From Huaxiibacter chinensis (GTDB lineage: Bacteria; Pseudomonadota; Gammaproteobacteria; Enterobacterales; Enterobacteriaceae): a stretch of 64,000 nt of DNA. Location of the stretch: positions 682,001-746,000 of the forward strand of contig NZ_JAJVHF010000001.1 in NCBI RefSeq assembly GCF_022171985.1, written 5' to 3'. Below the pieces are notes generated by a model. The model saw only the letters and a list, made by a program, of their open reading frames with translations. It was not told the origin of the DNA and did no database searches. This document shows, piece after piece, positions 41,662 through 52,719 of this stretch (position 1 is the first letter of the stretch; each line of letters starts with the position of its first letter). The position numbers and the translations under genes were made by a program.

Positions 41662-43428
41662 TTAATAAGTACGAATCTTCGGCGGGAACGCCGGACGCAG
41701 TTTCGGCTCCATATTGACGCTACGACGCGTCATGGATTCCGACTCTGGCAGATACAGGGAGTGGCACAGCCAGTTTTCGTCATCACGATCAGGGTAGTCG
41801 AAGCGGCTATGCGCGCCACGGCTTTCGGTACGGAAGTTCGCAGAAACTGCCGTGGCGTAAGCGGTTTCCATCAGGTTATCCAGCTCCAGACACTCAACGC
41901 GCTGGGTATTAAATTCGCTGGAGGTATCATCCAGACGGGCGTTTTTCAGACGCTCGCGGATCGCCTTCAGCTCTTCAAGCCCTTTGGCCATCGCGTCACC
42001 TTCACGGAACACCGAGAAGTTGTGCTGCATACATTCCTGCAGCGCTTTGCGGATTTCGACCGGATCTTCACCGTCACGGTTACCGTTCCAGCGATTAAGG
42101 CGCGCCAGTGACGCATCAATTTCCGCCTCGGTTGCATCACGCAGATCGCCCTGTTCAGCGATGGATTCCTGCAGATGCAGGCCCACCGCACGACCGAATA
42201 CCACCAGGTCAAGCAGGGAGTTACCGCCAAGACGGTTTGCACCGTGTACGGATACGCAGGCGATTTCGCCCACGGCAAACAGGCCAGGGATCACAACGTC
42301 TTCACCCTGCTCGTTCACGGTCAGCGCCTGACCGGTCACTTTGGTTGGAATACCGCCCATCATGTAGTGGCAGGTCGGGATGACCGGAATCGGCTCTTTC
42401 ACCGGGTCGACGTGCGCGAAGGTACGGGAAAGCTCCAGGATGCCCGGCAGGCGGGATTCCAGAACCTCTTTACCCAGGTGATCCAGCTTAAGTTTAGCGT
42501 GTGGACCCCATGGGCCGTCACAGCCGCGACCTTCACGGATTTCGATCATGATGGAACGCGCCACCACGTCACGACCCGCCAGGTCTTTCGCATTCGGGGC
42601 ATAACGCTCCATGAAGCGCTCGCCGTGTTTGTTCAGCAGGTATCCGCCTTCACCACGACAGCCTTCCGTCACCAGAACACCTGCACCGGCGATGCCGGTT
42701 GGGTGGAACTGCCACATTTCCATATCCTGCACCGGGACGCCCGCGCGGATTGCCATGCCAACGCCGTCGCCGGTGTTGATGTGGGCATTGGTCGTGGACT
42801 GATAAATACGGCCTGCACCGCCGGTCGCCAGCACGGTCGCGCGGGCTTTGAAGTAAACCACTTCACCGGTTTCGATGCACAGAGCGGTACAACCCACTAC
42901 CGCGCCATCTTCATTTTTCACCAGATCCAGCGCATACCACTCGGAGAAGATGGTGGTGTGGTTTTTCAGGTTTTGCTGATACAGCGTGTGCAGTAACGCG
43001 TGACCGGTACGGTCAGCCGCTGCCGCAGTACGTGCCGCCTGCTCGCCGCCGAAATCTTTCGACTGGCCGCCAAACGGACGTTGATAGATGGTGCCATTCT
43101 CCAGACGGGAGAACGGCAGACCCATGTGATCCAGTTCCAGAATCGCTTCCGGCCCGGTTTTACACATGTATTCAATCGCGTCCTGGTCACCAATGTAGTC
43201 CGACCCTTTTACGGTGTCGTACATATGCCATTCCCAGTTATCTTCATGGGTATTACCGAGCGCAACGGTGATGCCACCCTGCGCAGAGACGGTGTGCGAA
43301 CGGGTCGGGAACACTTTTGAGAGCAGCGCACAGGTCTGGCCGCTCTGGGAAATTTGCAGTGCGGCACGCATACCTGCGCCACCCGCACCAATCACTACAG
43401 CATCAAATTCTCTGACTGGCAGTTTCAT
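41662..43428 (-). CDS. sdhA: Succinate dehydrogenase flavoprotein SdhA
   Basis: 588 residues from the ATG at 43428, which shares a base with the sdhD stop (TAATG). FAD-binding [11 protein letters not shown], covalent-FAD His in [11 protein letters not shown], and active-site residues in [21 protein letters not shown]. Oxidises succinate to fumarate on the cytosolic face. Confidence 0.98.
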   Translation of the reverse strand: MKLPVREFDAVVIGAGGAGMRAALQISQSGQTCALLSKVFPTRSHTVSAQGGITVALGNTHEDNWEWHMYDTVKGSDYIGDQDAIEYMCKTGPEAILELDHMGLPFSRLENGTIYQRPFGGQSKDFGGEQAARTAAAADRTGHALLHTLYQQNLKNHTTIFSEWYALDLVKNEDGAVVGCTALCIETGEVVYFKARATVLATGGAGRIYQSTTNAHINTGDGVGMAIRAGVPVQDMEMWQFHPTGIAGAGVLVTEGCRGEGGYLLNKHGERFMERYAPNAKDLAGRDVVARSIMIEIREGRGCDGPWGPHAKLKLDHLGKEVLESRLPGILELSRTFAHVDPVKEPIPVIPTCHYMMGGIPTKVTGQALTVNEQGEDVVIPGLFAVGEIACVSVHGANRLGGNSLLDLVVFGRAVGLHLQESIAEQGDLRDATEAEIDASLARLNRWNGNRDGEDPVEIRKALQECMQHNFSVFREGDAMAKGLEELKAIRERLKNARLDDTSSEFNTQRVECLELDNLMETAYATAVSANFRTESRGAHSRFDYPDRDDENWLCHSLYLPESESMTRRSVNMEPKLRPAFPPKIRTY

Positions 43429-43775
43429 TACACACCCCACACCACAACGAATCCATAAATAACGTAAACCACCAGTGCGACAACAATCAGAAGTTGCAGA
43501 GGGAGGCGAATTGCCAGAGGTTTAACGTAATCGGTCAACACCTGCCACATGCCAATCCAGGCATGAATAAGAATGGAGAAGAGCGCCAGCAGGGTGAACA
43601 CTTTGGTGAAGGCAGATCCGAAGAATCCGCTCCAGATTTCCCACGTCAGCGTGTCGCTGGTCGCGAAGAAACCAATCATGTAGATGATATAAAGCGTGAG
43701 GACGATGGCAGTAGCGCGGACCAGAATGAAGTCATGTACGCCGTTGCGTCCTAATGCGGAGGCGTTGCTTACCAT
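43428..43775 (-). CDS. sdhD: Succinate dehydrogenase membrane anchor SdhD
   Basis: 115 residues from the ATG at 43775, the E. coli length. Three membrane helices; conserved haem/quinone region [16 protein letters not shown] and [20 protein letters not shown]. Overlaps the sdhC stop by 7 nt. Confidence 0.97.
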   Translation of the reverse strand: MVSNASALGRNGVHDFILVRATAIVLTLYIIYMIGFFATSDTLTWEIWSGFFGSAFTKVFTLLALFSILIHAWIGMWQVLTDYVKPLAIRLPLQLLIVVALVVYVIYGFVVVWGV

Positions 43776-44158
43776 ACGAGAACTCCTGCGAGAATTGAAA
43801 GCACGACAGTGATGACAAAAGAGATATTCGCTGACCGTTTCCCGGCTTCGAAGGTTTCTTCCAGATAGCCAAAGTCCATCATCATGTGGCGAACGCCGCC
43901 GACGACGTGGTAGGCCAGCGCGGTCAGAATGCCCCACATAATAAATTTCACGAAGAAGCTGTTCATAATGGCGGAGGCCTGGAGGAATCCTTCAGGAGAC
44001 GAGAGGCTGGTTCCCAGTAACCACAGCAGAATGCCAACCGCCACAAACGTAATCACACCGGATACGCGGTGCAGAATGGACGCTATGGCCGTTACAGGGA
44101 ATCGGATCGTTTTCAGATCCAGATTGACAGGTCTTTGTTTTTTCACATTTCTTATCAT
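43769..44158 (-). CDS. sdhC: Succinate dehydrogenase cytochrome b556 subunit SdhC
   Basis: 129 residues from the ATG at 44158 ([15 protein letters not shown]). Three membrane helices with [12 protein letters not shown] (quinone/haem contact) and the haem-ligand His region [16 protein letters not shown]. Neither this ATG nor an alternative five codons upstream (MWALFMIRN) has a strong ribosome site; in E. coli the region is the target of small RNAs. First gene of sdhCDAB-sucABCD. Confidence 0.95.
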   Translation of the reverse strand: MIRNVKKQRPVNLDLKTIRFPVTAIASILHRVSGVITFVAVGILLWLLGTSLSSPEGFLQASAIMNSFFVKFIMWGILTALAYHVVGGVRHMMMDFGYLEETFEAGKRSANISFVITVVLSILAGVLVW

Positions 44159-45050
44159 GAATAACGCCCACATGCTGTTCTTATTATTCCCTTTGGATTT
44201 CGCGTCACAGGAAGGCGGCAAGTCCGGGAATCCCCGTGAACACAAAAGTATTGTGACCGGGACAAGCGGGCGCAGCCAACGCACCTGTAGCGTGAAAGAC
44301 TATGGGATTTCCTTACTCCGGCTGCGTGCGGGTCAGACAGCGTTCCTTTTCTATAACTGCGCGTCATGCAAAACATTGCTTCCAAATGCTAAAACGACAC
44401 GTTACAACGCTGGGTGGCTCGGGATTGCAGGGTGTTCCGGAGACCTGGCGGCAGTATAGGATGTTCACAAAATCATTACAATTAACCTACATACAGTTTG
44501 TCGGGTTTTATACGGAACAGTGAGCGGAGTCACGATAACAACATCTTTTTAATTTTTAATCATCTGATTTGACAAATGTTAAACAATATTGTTACAAACG
44601 TCATCAGAAAAGGCATATAATGCGCAAAAGTTATGAGGTCTCTCTTTCACCTGACAATTAGTTATGTAACAGTGTGATGGTATTGACCGAAGTTATCAGG
44701 ACAGTTATTAGTGATATACAGGTTTGAATAATTCGGACTGCGAAGACACTGATTTGCTGTTAATTCTCTGATTTTCAGTCGTTTACTTGCAAGGCGCCAT
44801 AGCTCTGTACCCTGGTTCCTCCTCGTGAGCTGAGCGGTAAGCCCAATAACAAACTAGTAACGATCGAACATCAACAGAATGCAAATCCCAGACACAACGT
44901 CATTCGGGCTAAAGCAAGGCGGCATGCCGGAGAATCTCTGGAAGCATAGCGAACTATGTCACCAGCGTTTGAGGACGCCACCCACGCAAAGATAGTGCGA
45001 AGGACAAAGTGTTTAGCAGTCTTAGACATAAGGCGCTAAGGAGACCGTAA
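44159..45050. other. sdhC-gltA divergent regulatory region
   Basis: About 890 bp with no convincing gene. The right part is the long gltA leader; TATAAT at 44616-44621 within CATATAATGCGC is a likely gltA -10. A 12-bp palindrome AACAATATTGTT (44582-44593) and AT-rich GTTAA elements (44560-44600, 44470-44500) resemble ArcA-type sites. sdhC transcription runs left from about 44200-44500. E. coli controls both by ArcA, CRP and Fur/RyhB. Confidence 0.6.
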
Positions 45051-46334
45051 ATGGCTGATACAAAGGCAAAGCTCACTCTTGGGGGTGATACTGCTATCGA
45101 ACTGGATGTGCTAAAAGGCACGCTCGGTCAGGACGTAATTGATATCCGTACGTTGGGTTCAAAAGGCGTGTTCACTTTTGATCCTGGTTTCACCTCCACC
45201 GCATCTTGCGAATCCAAAATCACCTTTATCGACGGTGACGAAGGTATCCTGCTCCATCGCGGCTTCCCCATCGACCAGTTAGCCACTGAATCCAACTATC
45301 TGGAAGTGTGCTACATCCTGCTGAACGGCGAAAAACCGACGCAGAAAGAGTACGATGAGTTCCGTACCACCGTGACGCGTCACACCATGATTCACGAGCA
45401 GATTACCCGTCTGTTCCACGCGTTCCGTCGTGATTCCCATCCGATGGCGGTAATGTGCGGGATCACGGGCGCGCTGGCGGCGTTCTACCACGATTCGCTG
45501 GACGTGAATAATCAACGTCACCGTGACATCGCGGCGTTCCGTCTGCTGTCCAAGATGCCGACCATGGCAGCGATGTGTTACAAATACTCTATCGGCCAGC
45601 CGTTTGTTTATCCGCGCAATGACCTCTCTTATGCGGGTAACTTCCTGAATATGATGTTCTCCACCCCGTGTGAAACCTACGAGGTTAATCCGGTTCTGGA
45701 GCGCGCCATGGACCGTATTCTGATCCTGCACGCCGATCATGAGCAGAACGCATCGACCTCAACCGTGCGTACCGCGGGCTCTTCTGGTGCGAACCCGTTC
45801 GCCTGTATCGCGGCGGGTATTGCCTCTCTGTGGGGACCGGCGCACGGCGGTGCAAACGAAGCGGCACTGAAGATGCTGGAAGAGATCAGCTCCGTTGAGC
45901 ACATTCCTGAATTCGTGCGTCGCGCGAAAGACAAGAATGACTCCTTCCGTCTGATGGGCTTCGGTCACCGTGTGTACAAAAACTACGATCCGCGTGCCAC
46001 CGTGATGCGTGAAACCTGCCACGAAGTGCTGAAAGAGTTGGGCACGAAGGACGATCTGCTGGAAGTGGCGATGGAGCTTGAGCACATTGCGCTGAACGAC
46101 CCGTACTTCATCGAGAAGAAACTGTACCCGAACGTCGATTTCTACTCTGGCATTATTCTGAAAGCGATGGGTATTCCGTCTTCCATGTTCACCGTGATTT
46201 TCGCTATGGCCCGTACCGTAGGCTGGATCGCACACTGGAACGAGATGCACACCGACGGCATGAAAATCGCGCGTCCACGTCAGCTTTATACCGGCTACGA
46301 GCAGCGTGATTTTAAGTCTGATATTAAGCGTTAA
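45051..46334 (+). CDS. gltA: Citrate synthase GltA (type II, NADH-sensitive)
   Basis: 427 residues, the E. coli length. Catalytic His in [15 protein letters not shown] and in [13 protein letters not shown], and a catalytic Asp in YPNVDFYSG. The N-terminal extension typical of the hexameric allosteric enzyme is present ([18 protein letters not shown]). Condenses oxaloacetate and acetyl-CoA. Divergent from sdhC. Confidence 0.98.
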   Translation: MADTKAKLTLGGDTAIELDVLKGTLGQDVIDIRTLGSKGVFTFDPGFTSTASCESKITFIDGDEGILLHRGFPIDQLATESNYLEVCYILLNGEKPTQKEYDEFRTTVTRHTMIHEQITRLFHAFRRDSHPMAVMCGITGALAAFYHDSLDVNNQRHRDIAAFRLLSKMPTMAAMCYKYSIGQPFVYPRNDLSYAGNFLNMMFSTPCETYEVNPVLERAMDRILILHADHEQNASTSTVRTAGSSGANPFACIAAGIASLWGPAHGGANEAALKMLEEISSVEHIPEFVRRAKDKNDSFRLMGFGHRVYKNYDPRATVMRETCHEVLKELGTKDDLLEVAMELEHIALNDPYFIEKKLYPNVDFYSGIILKAMGIPSSMFTVIFAMARTVGWIAHWNEMHTDGMKIARPRQLYTGYEQRDFKSDIKR

Positions 46335-46342
46335 TGTTGAGT

Positions 46343-46390
46343 GGGGTGAGGCCTGATGCCCTCACCCCGGCCCTCTCCCACGGGAGAGGG
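46343..46390. repeat. Dispersed hairpin repeat, copy 2
   Basis: GGGGTGAG/CTCACCCC (46343-46350, 46361-46368) next to CCCTCTCC/GGAGAGGG (46371-46390). Related to 40875-40906. It sits 9 nt after gltA. Confidence 0.7.
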
Positions 46391-46399
46391 GGAACACAA

Positions 46400-46427
46400 A
46401 AAACGGTAACCTTCGGGTTACCGTTTT
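46400..46427. terminator. Bidirectional terminator between gltA and nei
   Basis: CGGTAACC/GGTTACCG stem with a TTCG tetraloop region flanked by AAAA and TTTT, placed 4 nt from the nei stop. Confidence 0.85.
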
Positions 46428-46431
46428 GCGT

Positions 46432-47223
46432 TTAGCTCTGGCACCCGGGGCACCAGTAAAAGGGTCTCGACGACAGCGTGGTTTTTTCAATTATGCCGCC
46501 ACAGCGCTCGCAGGCCTTACCCTGACGATGAAAAACCTTAAAGCGAAACAGCGCGCCATGATGCTTATTGTTATCCACCACGCCGCGCGTGGTGTAAGAC
46601 AAACGCGGGATGTCCAGTAACGCATGGGACAGCGCATCCAGCTGCGCATCGCTAAGCTGTGAGGCTTTATGTTGTGCCGCCAGACCTACTTCCCACAGAA
46701 TTTCTACCCGCAGATAGTTGCCTAATCCGGCCAGAAATGCCTGATCGAGCAGCAGCCCGGAAAATTGCCGGTTGCGAAATTTCGGCGACAACAGTCGTGC
46801 CTTTACGTCTTCAGCCGTCAGGCGCAGATCGAGAACATCCGGGCCAACCCGCTGCAGGAAAGGATGCGTCAGTAATTGATCCGGCGTTAACATCTCAATA
46901 TCTGAGGCGCTATAGAGCAAAATCGCCTTATCTGCCGTTTGCAGTTTAACCCGCAAAACGCGTGTTGTTTGCAACGCTTCTCCGGCATCGATCAACCGCC
47001 AGACGCCATAAAGTTGATTGTGGCTATATAACGTCAGGTTATGGGAGAAATGCGTCAGCAGGGCTTTGCCACGCGTTTCAATGTGCGTAACGGTTTGCCC
47101 AATGAGGCCCGCTTCATACTGCTTCAACTGAGGAAAGGCAAACCACGCTTCGGTCAATGGTTTGCCTTTTATCGCCGCCTCCAGGCTATCCGCTGCGCGG
47201 CGGATCTCCGGACCTTCTGGCAT
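46432..47223 (-). CDS. nei: Endonuclease VIII Nei (oxidised pyrimidine DNA glycosylase)
   Basis: 263 residues. Catalytic N terminus PEGPEIRR (Pro2 nucleophile, Glu3), helix-two-turn-helix in the middle ([21 protein letters not shown]) and C-terminal zinc finger with Cys pairs CERCG and CPGC. Removes oxidised pyrimidines and cuts the strand. 14 nt after pcp in a long minus-strand run. Confidence 0.97.
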   Translation of the reverse strand: MPEGPEIRRAADSLEAAIKGKPLTEAWFAFPQLKQYEAGLIGQTVTHIETRGKALLTHFSHNLTLYSHNQLYGVWRLIDAGEALQTTRVLRVKLQTADKAILLYSASDIEMLTPDQLLTHPFLQRVGPDVLDLRLTAEDVKARLLSPKFRNRQFSGLLLDQAFLAGLGNYLRVEILWEVGLAAQHKASQLSDAQLDALSHALLDIPRLSYTTRGVVDNNKHHGALFRFKVFHRQGKACERCGGIIEKTTLSSRPFYWCPGCQS

Positions 47224-47237
47224 ACGTACTCCCTTTA

Positions 47238-47882
47238 TCAGTGCGTCGCACCGCCTGTTATTTTGATATCCGTAGTCTGGTGCAACGCCACCGAAATGGC
47301 GATTTCCAGCGCCTCTTTGACCGTCTCTGCCGCCATGCTGGGTGCCCCTGGATGTGCCGCCGCCTGCTGGGGAAGATAAGGAATATGGATAAATCCGCCC
47401 CTGGTTTCCGCCTGCCCGCTGATTTTATTCAGCAGGCCGTACATCACGTGATTACAGACAAAGGTGCCCGCCGTTTGCGACACGGAAGCCGGGATCCCGC
47501 GCTCACGAAGCGCAGCAACCATTGCTTTAATGGGCAGCGAGCTAAACCATGCCGCCGGGCCGTCCGGGATGACCGGTGCGTCGACCGGCTGCTGACCACT
47601 GTTATCGGCAATGCGCGCGTCATCGATGTTGATGGCCACGCGTTCAACGGTGATATCCACGCGTCCCCCCGCCTGGCCAACAGCAAGCACCACTGCTGGC
47701 GACAGCGCGTCTATCGCCGCGTTTAGCACCGCTAAAGATTCACCGAACACACAGGGTAACTGGCGCGCCACGACGCGACAGTTATCGATGATCGTCCCGT
47801 CGAACTGTTTCACCACTTCCCAGGAGGGATTAATGCTCTCGCCCCCGAAGGGCTCAAAACCTGTCACTAATACAGTACGCAT
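47238..47882 (-). CDS. pcp: Pyrrolidone-carboxylate peptidase Pcp (pyroglutamyl peptidase I)
   Basis: 214 residues from the ATG at 47882, which is 7 nt from AAGGAG; an upstream GTG overlaps the ribosome site. Peptidase C15 features: [18 protein letters not shown], catalytic Glu in [10 protein letters not shown], Cys in [13 protein letters not shown] and His in GFIHIPYLP. Cleaves N-terminal pyroglutamate from peptides. In K-12 the gene is not here; next to pxpBCA it would feed 5-oxoproline to the 5-oxoprolinase. Confidence 0.93.
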   Translation of the reverse strand: MRTVLVTGFEPFGGESINPSWEVVKQFDGTIIDNCRVVARQLPCVFGESLAVLNAAIDALSPAVVLAVGQAGGRVDITVERVAINIDDARIADNSGQQPVDAPVIPDGPAAWFSSLPIKAMVAALRERGIPASVSQTAGTFVCNHVMYGLLNKISGQAETRGGFIHIPYLPQQAAAHPGAPSMAAETVKEALEIAISVALHQTTDIKITGGATH

Positions 47883-47891
47883 CGTCACTCC

Positions 47892-48887
47892 TTACAGGAA
47901 CATCAGGAAATAGAGCAGGAAAACGTTCACGATCAACAGCAGCACGCCGGTGGGCACCTGCGCCTTGATCACCGCGTTTTTATCCGGCAGCTCCAGCAGG
48001 GCGGCAGGCACGATATTGAAATTGGCCGCCATCGGCGTCATTAAGGTTCCGCAGTAGCCTGAGAACATACCAATCGCCGCCATTACCGCCGGATTCCCGC
48101 CATGCTGCAAGACCAGTATCGGAATACCAATTCCGGCGGTCACTATCGGGAACGCCGCAAAAGCATTACCCATCACCATCGTCAGCAGGGCCATCCCGAT
48201 AGCGTAGACCGCGACGGCGATAAACCGACTGTCTACCGCCAGATACGTTTGGGTCAGCCAGGAGATCCCTTCTCCCACACCGGCTGCGGTAAACAGCAGG
48301 CCCAGGGTGGCCAGAATTTGCGGCAGGATAAAGGCCCAGCCGATGGAGTCCAGCAGACGGCGCGCCTCCTGAATCGGCTGATGCGCCTTTTCATGGGTCA
48401 TCTTCACCGCCATCGCCAGACCAATCAGCGAGCCCACCGTCATGGAAAAGAGCGTCACCAGCGTGGAATGATTGCCCGGGCCGAACAGGCTCTCCTGTAA
48501 ACCGGGAATATGGTTAAACATCAGCACCCCGATCACCGTCACCACCGGAATCGCCAGGGCGGGATAAAACAGTCGGTTGCCCAGACGCTTCGCGCTGCTT
48601 TCTCGCTCTTCCTGTTTACGCTGATGATAACTGCCCAGGCGCACGCCGCCGAAACCGGCAATCAGCGCTAACCCAACGACCGCCACGCCGACGGCAATGT
48701 GCACCGTGCGTTTGTCACCCACCAGCTGATACGTCCAGTCGCCCAGGAGGAAAATCAGGCCGTACAGGCCCCAGAAAAGACCGGTTGTGACACGGCGTGG
48801 GTTCGCTTTATCACGAAAGGACATTACTGCGACAATCAGCAGCACCAGCCCCGCGAGCCAGTACAGATAACTTTGCTGGAAATTCAT
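47892..48887 (-). CDS. DUF979 family membrane protein
   Basis: 331 residues with nine or so hydrophobic segments; conserved MGNAFAAFPIVTAGIGIPIL and FSGYCGTLMTPMAANFNIVPA, where a GTLMTPM loop looks like a substrate site. DUF979 and DUF969 proteins regularly occur as pairs and next to pcp, so a two-part permease for 5-oxoproline or pyroglutamyl peptides is a fair inference. No direct evidence. Overlaps the DUF969 stop by 4 nt. Confidence 0.85.
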   Translation of the reverse strand: MNFQQSYLYWLAGLVLLIVAVMSFRDKANPRRVTTGLFWGLYGLIFLLGDWTYQLVGDKRTVHIAVGVAVVGLALIAGFGGVRLGSYHQRKQEERESSAKRLGNRLFYPALAIPVVTVIGVLMFNHIPGLQESLFGPGNHSTLVTLFSMTVGSLIGLAMAVKMTHEKAHQPIQEARRLLDSIGWAFILPQILATLGLLFTAAGVGEGISWLTQTYLAVDSRFIAVAVYAIGMALLTMVMGNAFAAFPIVTAGIGIPILVLQHGGNPAVMAAIGMFSGYCGTLMTPMAANFNIVPAALLELPDKNAVIKAQVPTGVLLLIVNVFLLYFLMFL

Positions 48888-49603
48888 GCGCGATCTCCCT
48901 GTCCGGTCGTGGTTTTCGCCAGTTCGCGTTCAAGATGTTTATCCAGCCGCCATAGCCGTGTGGCATGAATAATGAAGGCACAGAGCGCGGTCGGGATCCC
49001 CCAAAGCGCAATATGCAGCGGCTCGGTCTGGATCCCACCGGACTCCAGCATAAAGTTGTGCATAAAGATAATGGCACCAAAGGCGACAAAGATATCTTCC
49101 CCGAAGAACAGCCCGACGTTGTCCGTTGCCGCTGACATCGCTCTCAGGCGATAACGTACGGCCCCCGGCAGTGCACCATATTTTTTCTCCGCTGCGCCTT
49201 CCGCCATCGGGGCCAGCAATGGACGCACCATTTGCGGATGCCCGCCCAGGCTGGTCAGGCCCATCGCAGCGGTGGCTTCACGCACAAACAGATAGACAAT
49301 CAGCAGTCGGCCTGCGGTTGCACTGTGAATTTTGGCAATCCACGCCTGCGCCCTCTCCTTCAGCCCATGGCGCTCAAGCAGGCCTATGACCGCCAGCGGG
49401 ATCAGCAGGATATACGGCAAATTTCGCGTATTCAGGAACCCTTCGCCGAGCTTTTCGAGGATGGTGGCGACGGGCATATGTGCCGCCACGCCGGTGACAA
49501 TCCCGGCGACGATGACCACCAGAACCGGATTGAAGCGTAAGAGAAACCCGACCACAATCACCGCAATACCGATGAGTGGCCAGAGGGAAAGCGTCTCTGC
49601 CAT
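48884..49603 (-). CDS. DUF969 family membrane protein
   Basis: 239 residues, hydrophobic N-terminal and central segments; conserved block GLTSLGGHPQMVRPLLAPMAEGAAE and AATDNVGLFFGEDIFVAFGA. Partner of the DUF979 protein; see there for the inferred role as a permease subunit. 40 nt after pxpA. Confidence 0.85.
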   Translation of the reverse strand: MAETLSLWPLIGIAVIVVGFLLRFNPVLVVIVAGIVTGVAAHMPVATILEKLGEGFLNTRNLPYILLIPLAVIGLLERHGLKERAQAWIAKIHSATAGRLLIVYLFVREATAAMGLTSLGGHPQMVRPLLAPMAEGAAEKKYGALPGAVRYRLRAMSAATDNVGLFFGEDIFVAFGAIIFMHNFMLESGGIQTEPLHIALWGIPTALCAFIIHATRLWRLDKHLERELAKTTTGQGDRA

Positions 49604-49643
49604 GATGAAATTCCTGTTGTTGTGTTGTGTTTACTGTTGTGCG

Positions 49644-50381
49644 TTACGCACTGATTTTAATATTGTTAACGCTAAAGGCTTCACGCAGCCGACGGGCAAA
49701 CGCCAGCGCATGTTCTCCATCACCGTGCAAACACACCGTCTGTGCCCGCACGTTCGCCCACTCGCCGGTCAGGCTTTTTACCCGGCCGCTCTGGACCATT
49801 TCAAGCGTCTGCTCCAGCGCCCGTTCTTCCTGGTCGATCAGCGCACCCGGCTCGCTTCGCGGCACCAGGCTTCCGTCGGCCCGATAGCCGCGATCGGCAA
49901 AGACCTCTTCGCGTGTCACCAGACCGTGACGTTCACCCGCCCGGATAAGCTCACTGCCCGCAAGCCCTACCAGGATGAGGCCCGGATCGACAGCCTGCAC
50001 CGCACGGGCGATAGCCTCTGCCAGCGTAGCGTCCTTCGCCGCCTGGTTATACAACATGCCATGCGGTTTAACGTGGCGGAGTTGCCCCCCTTCCGCGCGG
50101 GTGATGGCCTTTAATGCACCAATCTGGTACAGCATCTGCGCGAACACCGTGTCCGGCGGAAGGTTCATCGCCGTCCGCCCAAAGTTTTCCCGATCGGGAA
50201 AGCTGGGATGCGCGCCAATCGCAACCCCTTTTTTTACAGCCTCGCGCACGCACGCCTGCATGGTTTGCGCATCGCCCGCATGATAGCCACAGGCGATATT
50301 GGCCGACGACACCAGGTCTAACAGCGCGGCATCGCTGCCGCACCCTTCACCCAGGTCCGCATTCAGATCAACGACGATCAT
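49644..50381 (-). CDS. pxpA: 5-oxoprolinase subunit A PxpA (LamB/YcsF family)
   Basis: 245 residues. Starts [21 protein letters not shown] and contains [14 protein letters not shown] and VKPHGMLYN, family hallmarks with metal/active-site residues. With PxpB and PxpC it opens 5-oxoproline to glutamate with ATP. Overlaps pxpC by 14 nt. Confidence 0.95.
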   Translation of the reverse strand: MIVVDLNADLGEGCGSDAALLDLVSSANIACGYHAGDAQTMQACVREAVKKGVAIGAHPSFPDRENFGRTAMNLPPDTVFAQMLYQIGALKAITRAEGGQLRHVKPHGMLYNQAAKDATLAEAIARAVQAVDPGLILVGLAGSELIRAGERHGLVTREEVFADRGYRADGSLVPRSEPGALIDQEERALEQTLEMVQSGRVKSLTGEWANVRAQTVCLHGDGEHALAFARRLREAFSVNNIKISA

Positions 50382-51300
50382 TCAACCTCCATGCCAGTTG
50401 TTCGATGTATTGCTTCTGCACGCGTCGCGCCTCAAGGGCATCTTCCAGGGTACAGAGGACAAAGTGGATCGGCTGGCCGAGGGGAATTTGCGCCAGATGG
50501 TACATATCGGCCTCAATGATGCAGGCGATGCGGGGATAACCGCCGGTGGTTTGGGCATCGTTCATTAACACGATGGGCTGCCCGTTGTGAGGTACCTGAA
50601 TCACGCCGGGTAGCAGACCGTGCGAGACCATTTCGCGATCGGTGTTGCGCATCAGCTGTTGTCCCTGCAGGCGATACCCCATACGGTTACTCTGAGGGCT
50701 AAGCTTCCAGGGCAAACGCCAGAACGCGTCCTGCGACGCCCGATCAAACTCGTGATATTCCGGCCCGGGCAGGGCACGAATGCGATTGCTCCAGAGCAGC
50801 TGTTTGATCCCCTGCGCCTCCACGAACGCGTGTGGACATTCACCGAGCGGCAGCCTGTCGCCATCTTTGAGCAAGCGGCCTTCAAAGCCGCCCATGCCGG
50901 TTTTCAGGTCGGTGCTGCGGGAATTCATCACCACAGGGACATCGATACCGCCTGCGACGGCAAGATAACTTCTTACGCCGTGTTGCGGACGGCGAAGCGT
51001 GAGGCGCTGTCCGGCTTTCGCCCTGAGCCGCCAGCCGGTCCAGACAGCGGCATCGTCCAGGGTGGCTTCACAACCCGCGCCGGTCAGGGCAAACCAGGTA
51101 TCCGTTTCAAACTCAACGCAACATTGACCCAGGGTGATTTCCAGCGCGGCGTCATCAGGACTGTTACCCACCAGCACGTTTGCGATGTGCAGCGCCGGTT
51201 TGTCCAGCGCCCCGCAATAGCTGATCCCGGACTGCCGTTGTCCGGTTCGTCCGCCATCCTGCACTGACATGTAGAGTCCGGCACGTATGACTTTTAACAT
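50368..51300 (-). CDS. pxpC: 5-oxoprolinase subunit C PxpC (biotin-dependent carboxyltransferase-like)
   Basis: 310 residues, KipA/AHS2 family: [20 protein letters not shown] near the start, [11 protein letters not shown] and [12 protein letters not shown]. Overlaps pxpB by 7 nt. Function from the E. coli PxpABC assignment. Confidence 0.95.
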   Translation of the reverse strand: MLKVIRAGLYMSVQDGGRTGQRQSGISYCGALDKPALHIANVLVGNSPDDAALEITLGQCCVEFETDTWFALTGAGCEATLDDAAVWTGWRLRAKAGQRLTLRRPQHGVRSYLAVAGGIDVPVVMNSRSTDLKTGMGGFEGRLLKDGDRLPLGECPHAFVEAQGIKQLLWSNRIRALPGPEYHEFDRASQDAFWRLPWKLSPQSNRMGYRLQGQQLMRNTDREMVSHGLLPGVIQVPHNGQPIVLMNDAQTTGGYPRIACIIEADMYHLAQIPLGQPIHFVLCTLEDALEARRVQKQYIEQLAWRLNDRR

Positions 51301-51950
51301 ACCCCCTCCTTCTGCGGGACAAATCGCACGGTATCGCCGGGCCTTAACAACACGGGTTCGTCACGAAGTGGATCGAACAGCGGCAGGTCGGTGTGACCTA
51401 TCAACTGCCAGCCACCGGGCGAAGCCAGAGGATAAATGCCGGTCTGTGCCCCGCCAATACCCACCGAGCCGGCGGGTACCACTAAACGCGGCTCCCCACG
51501 GCGGGGCATGGCCAGCTGTGGCGGTAATCCGCCCAGATACGGGAAGCCAGGCTGGAAACCTAAAAACCACACCACATACTCAACCGAGGCGTGCAGCTCA
51601 ACCACCTGTTTTTCACTGAGCCCGGCGTGACTGGCCACCTCGCCCAGATCGGGCCCGGCCGCTTTGCCATAGACCACCGGGATGTCGATAAAGCGGGATT
51701 CAGGCTCCAGCGCCTCACTCTCTTCCCACCAGCGCTGCAACCGCTCAATGGCATCCAGCGCCACCGACTGTGGATTACGCAGCACCACGGTGATGTTGTT
51801 CATCCCCGGAATGGCTTCGACCACTTCGGGGATTTCTGCCAGCCGCTGGGTTAAACGCCAGATTCTTTTTTGCGTAGCCATCGTCACCGGAGGCTCAAGC
51901 TCCAGAACGACGGCCGTTTCGCCTAATAAATAACAACGCGCTCGCTGCAC
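51294..51950 (-). CDS. pxpB: 5-oxoprolinase subunit B PxpB (KipI-like)
   Basis: 218 residues with a GTG start at 51950. KipI/AHS1 family: [29 protein letters not shown] and [25 protein letters not shown]. First of the three 5-oxoprolinase genes, 14 nt after ybgI. Confidence 0.95.
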   Translation of the reverse strand: MQRARCYLLGETAVVLELEPPVTMATQKRIWRLTQRLAEIPEVVEAIPGMNNITVVLRNPQSVALDAIERLQRWWEESEALEPESRFIDIPVVYGKAAGPDLGEVASHAGLSEKQVVELHASVEYVVWFLGFQPGFPYLGGLPPQLAMPRRGEPRLVVPAGSVGIGGAQTGIYPLASPGGWQLIGHTDLPLFDPLRDEPVLLRPGDTVRFVPQKEGVC

Positions 51951-51964
51951 TTATGCACCTCTCA

Positions 51965-52708
51965 TCAGGCGGGGTTAGGGATATCAATAAAGGTGACGTC
52001 CAGATCGGTGTTTTCGTTCAGCCATTCGCTTAAAGCGCGTATGCCGCCGCGCTCGGTAGCGTGATGCCCCGCCGCGTAGAAATGCAGACCTTGCTCACGC
52101 GCCGAGTGAATCGTCTGCTCTGAGACTTCACCGGTAATAAAGGCATCCACACCAAAGTGCGCCGCCTTATCGATGAAGCCCTGCCCCCCGCCCGTACACC
52201 AGGCGATACGCTTCACTAAATCGGGCCCGGTATCACCGCTCCACAGGGGACGGCGGCCCAGACGGGCTTCAATCCAGGAGGCCAGTTCAAGGCCCGGTAC
52301 CGGCATTGACAGTTCACCCCACGGCACCAGCGGTTCAATTTCGCCCATCACCGTGATCCCCAACAGCTGGGCCAGCTGGACGTTGTTGCCAAGCTCCGGA
52401 TGTGCATCCAGCGGTAAATGCCAGCCGTACAGATTGATATCGTTGGCCAGCAGCGTTTTCAGGCGATTGCGCTTCATACCACGAATAATGGGCGCTTCGT
52501 TTTTCCAGAAATAACCGTGATGCACAATGACCGCATCCGCCCCAAGGCGCACGGCTTCATCCAGCAGCGCCTGGCTTGCGGTGACGCCGGTTACCACTTT
52601 CTGCACCGTTTCACGGCCTTCTACCTGCAATCCATTCGGACCGTAGTCGCTAAAGCTGCCGCTGTTCAGCTTTTCATTAATCAGACTTTCCAGTTCGCTG
52701 TTTTTCAT
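51965..52708 (-). CDS. ybgI: YbgI, NIF3-family metal-binding protein
   Basis: 247 residues from the second of two adjacent ATGs. Metal ligands of the NIF3 family: VIVHHGYFW, an Asp in LPLDAHPELGNN, and GHHATERGG. Forms a toroidal hexamer in E. coli; role unclear (GTP cyclohydrolase 1 type 2 homologue). In K-12 dtpD lies upstream; here phrB is only 11 nt away. Confidence 0.95.
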   Translation of the reverse strand: MKNSELESLINEKLNSGSFSDYGPNGLQVEGRETVQKVVTGVTASQALLDEAVRLGADAVIVHHGYFWKNEAPIIRGMKRNRLKTLLANDINLYGWHLPLDAHPELGNNVQLAQLLGITVMGEIEPLVPWGELSMPVPGLELASWIEARLGRRPLWSGDTGPDLVKRIAWCTGGGQGFIDKAAHFGVDAFITGEVSEQTIHSAREQGLHFYAAGHHATERGGIRALSEWLNENTDLDVTFIDIPNPA

Positions 52709-52719
52709 CATGACTCTCT

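Noticed and set aside
43776-43937. 54-codon N-terminal extension of sdhD
   Set aside because: Lies in another frame over sdhC; ATG 43775 gives the family length.
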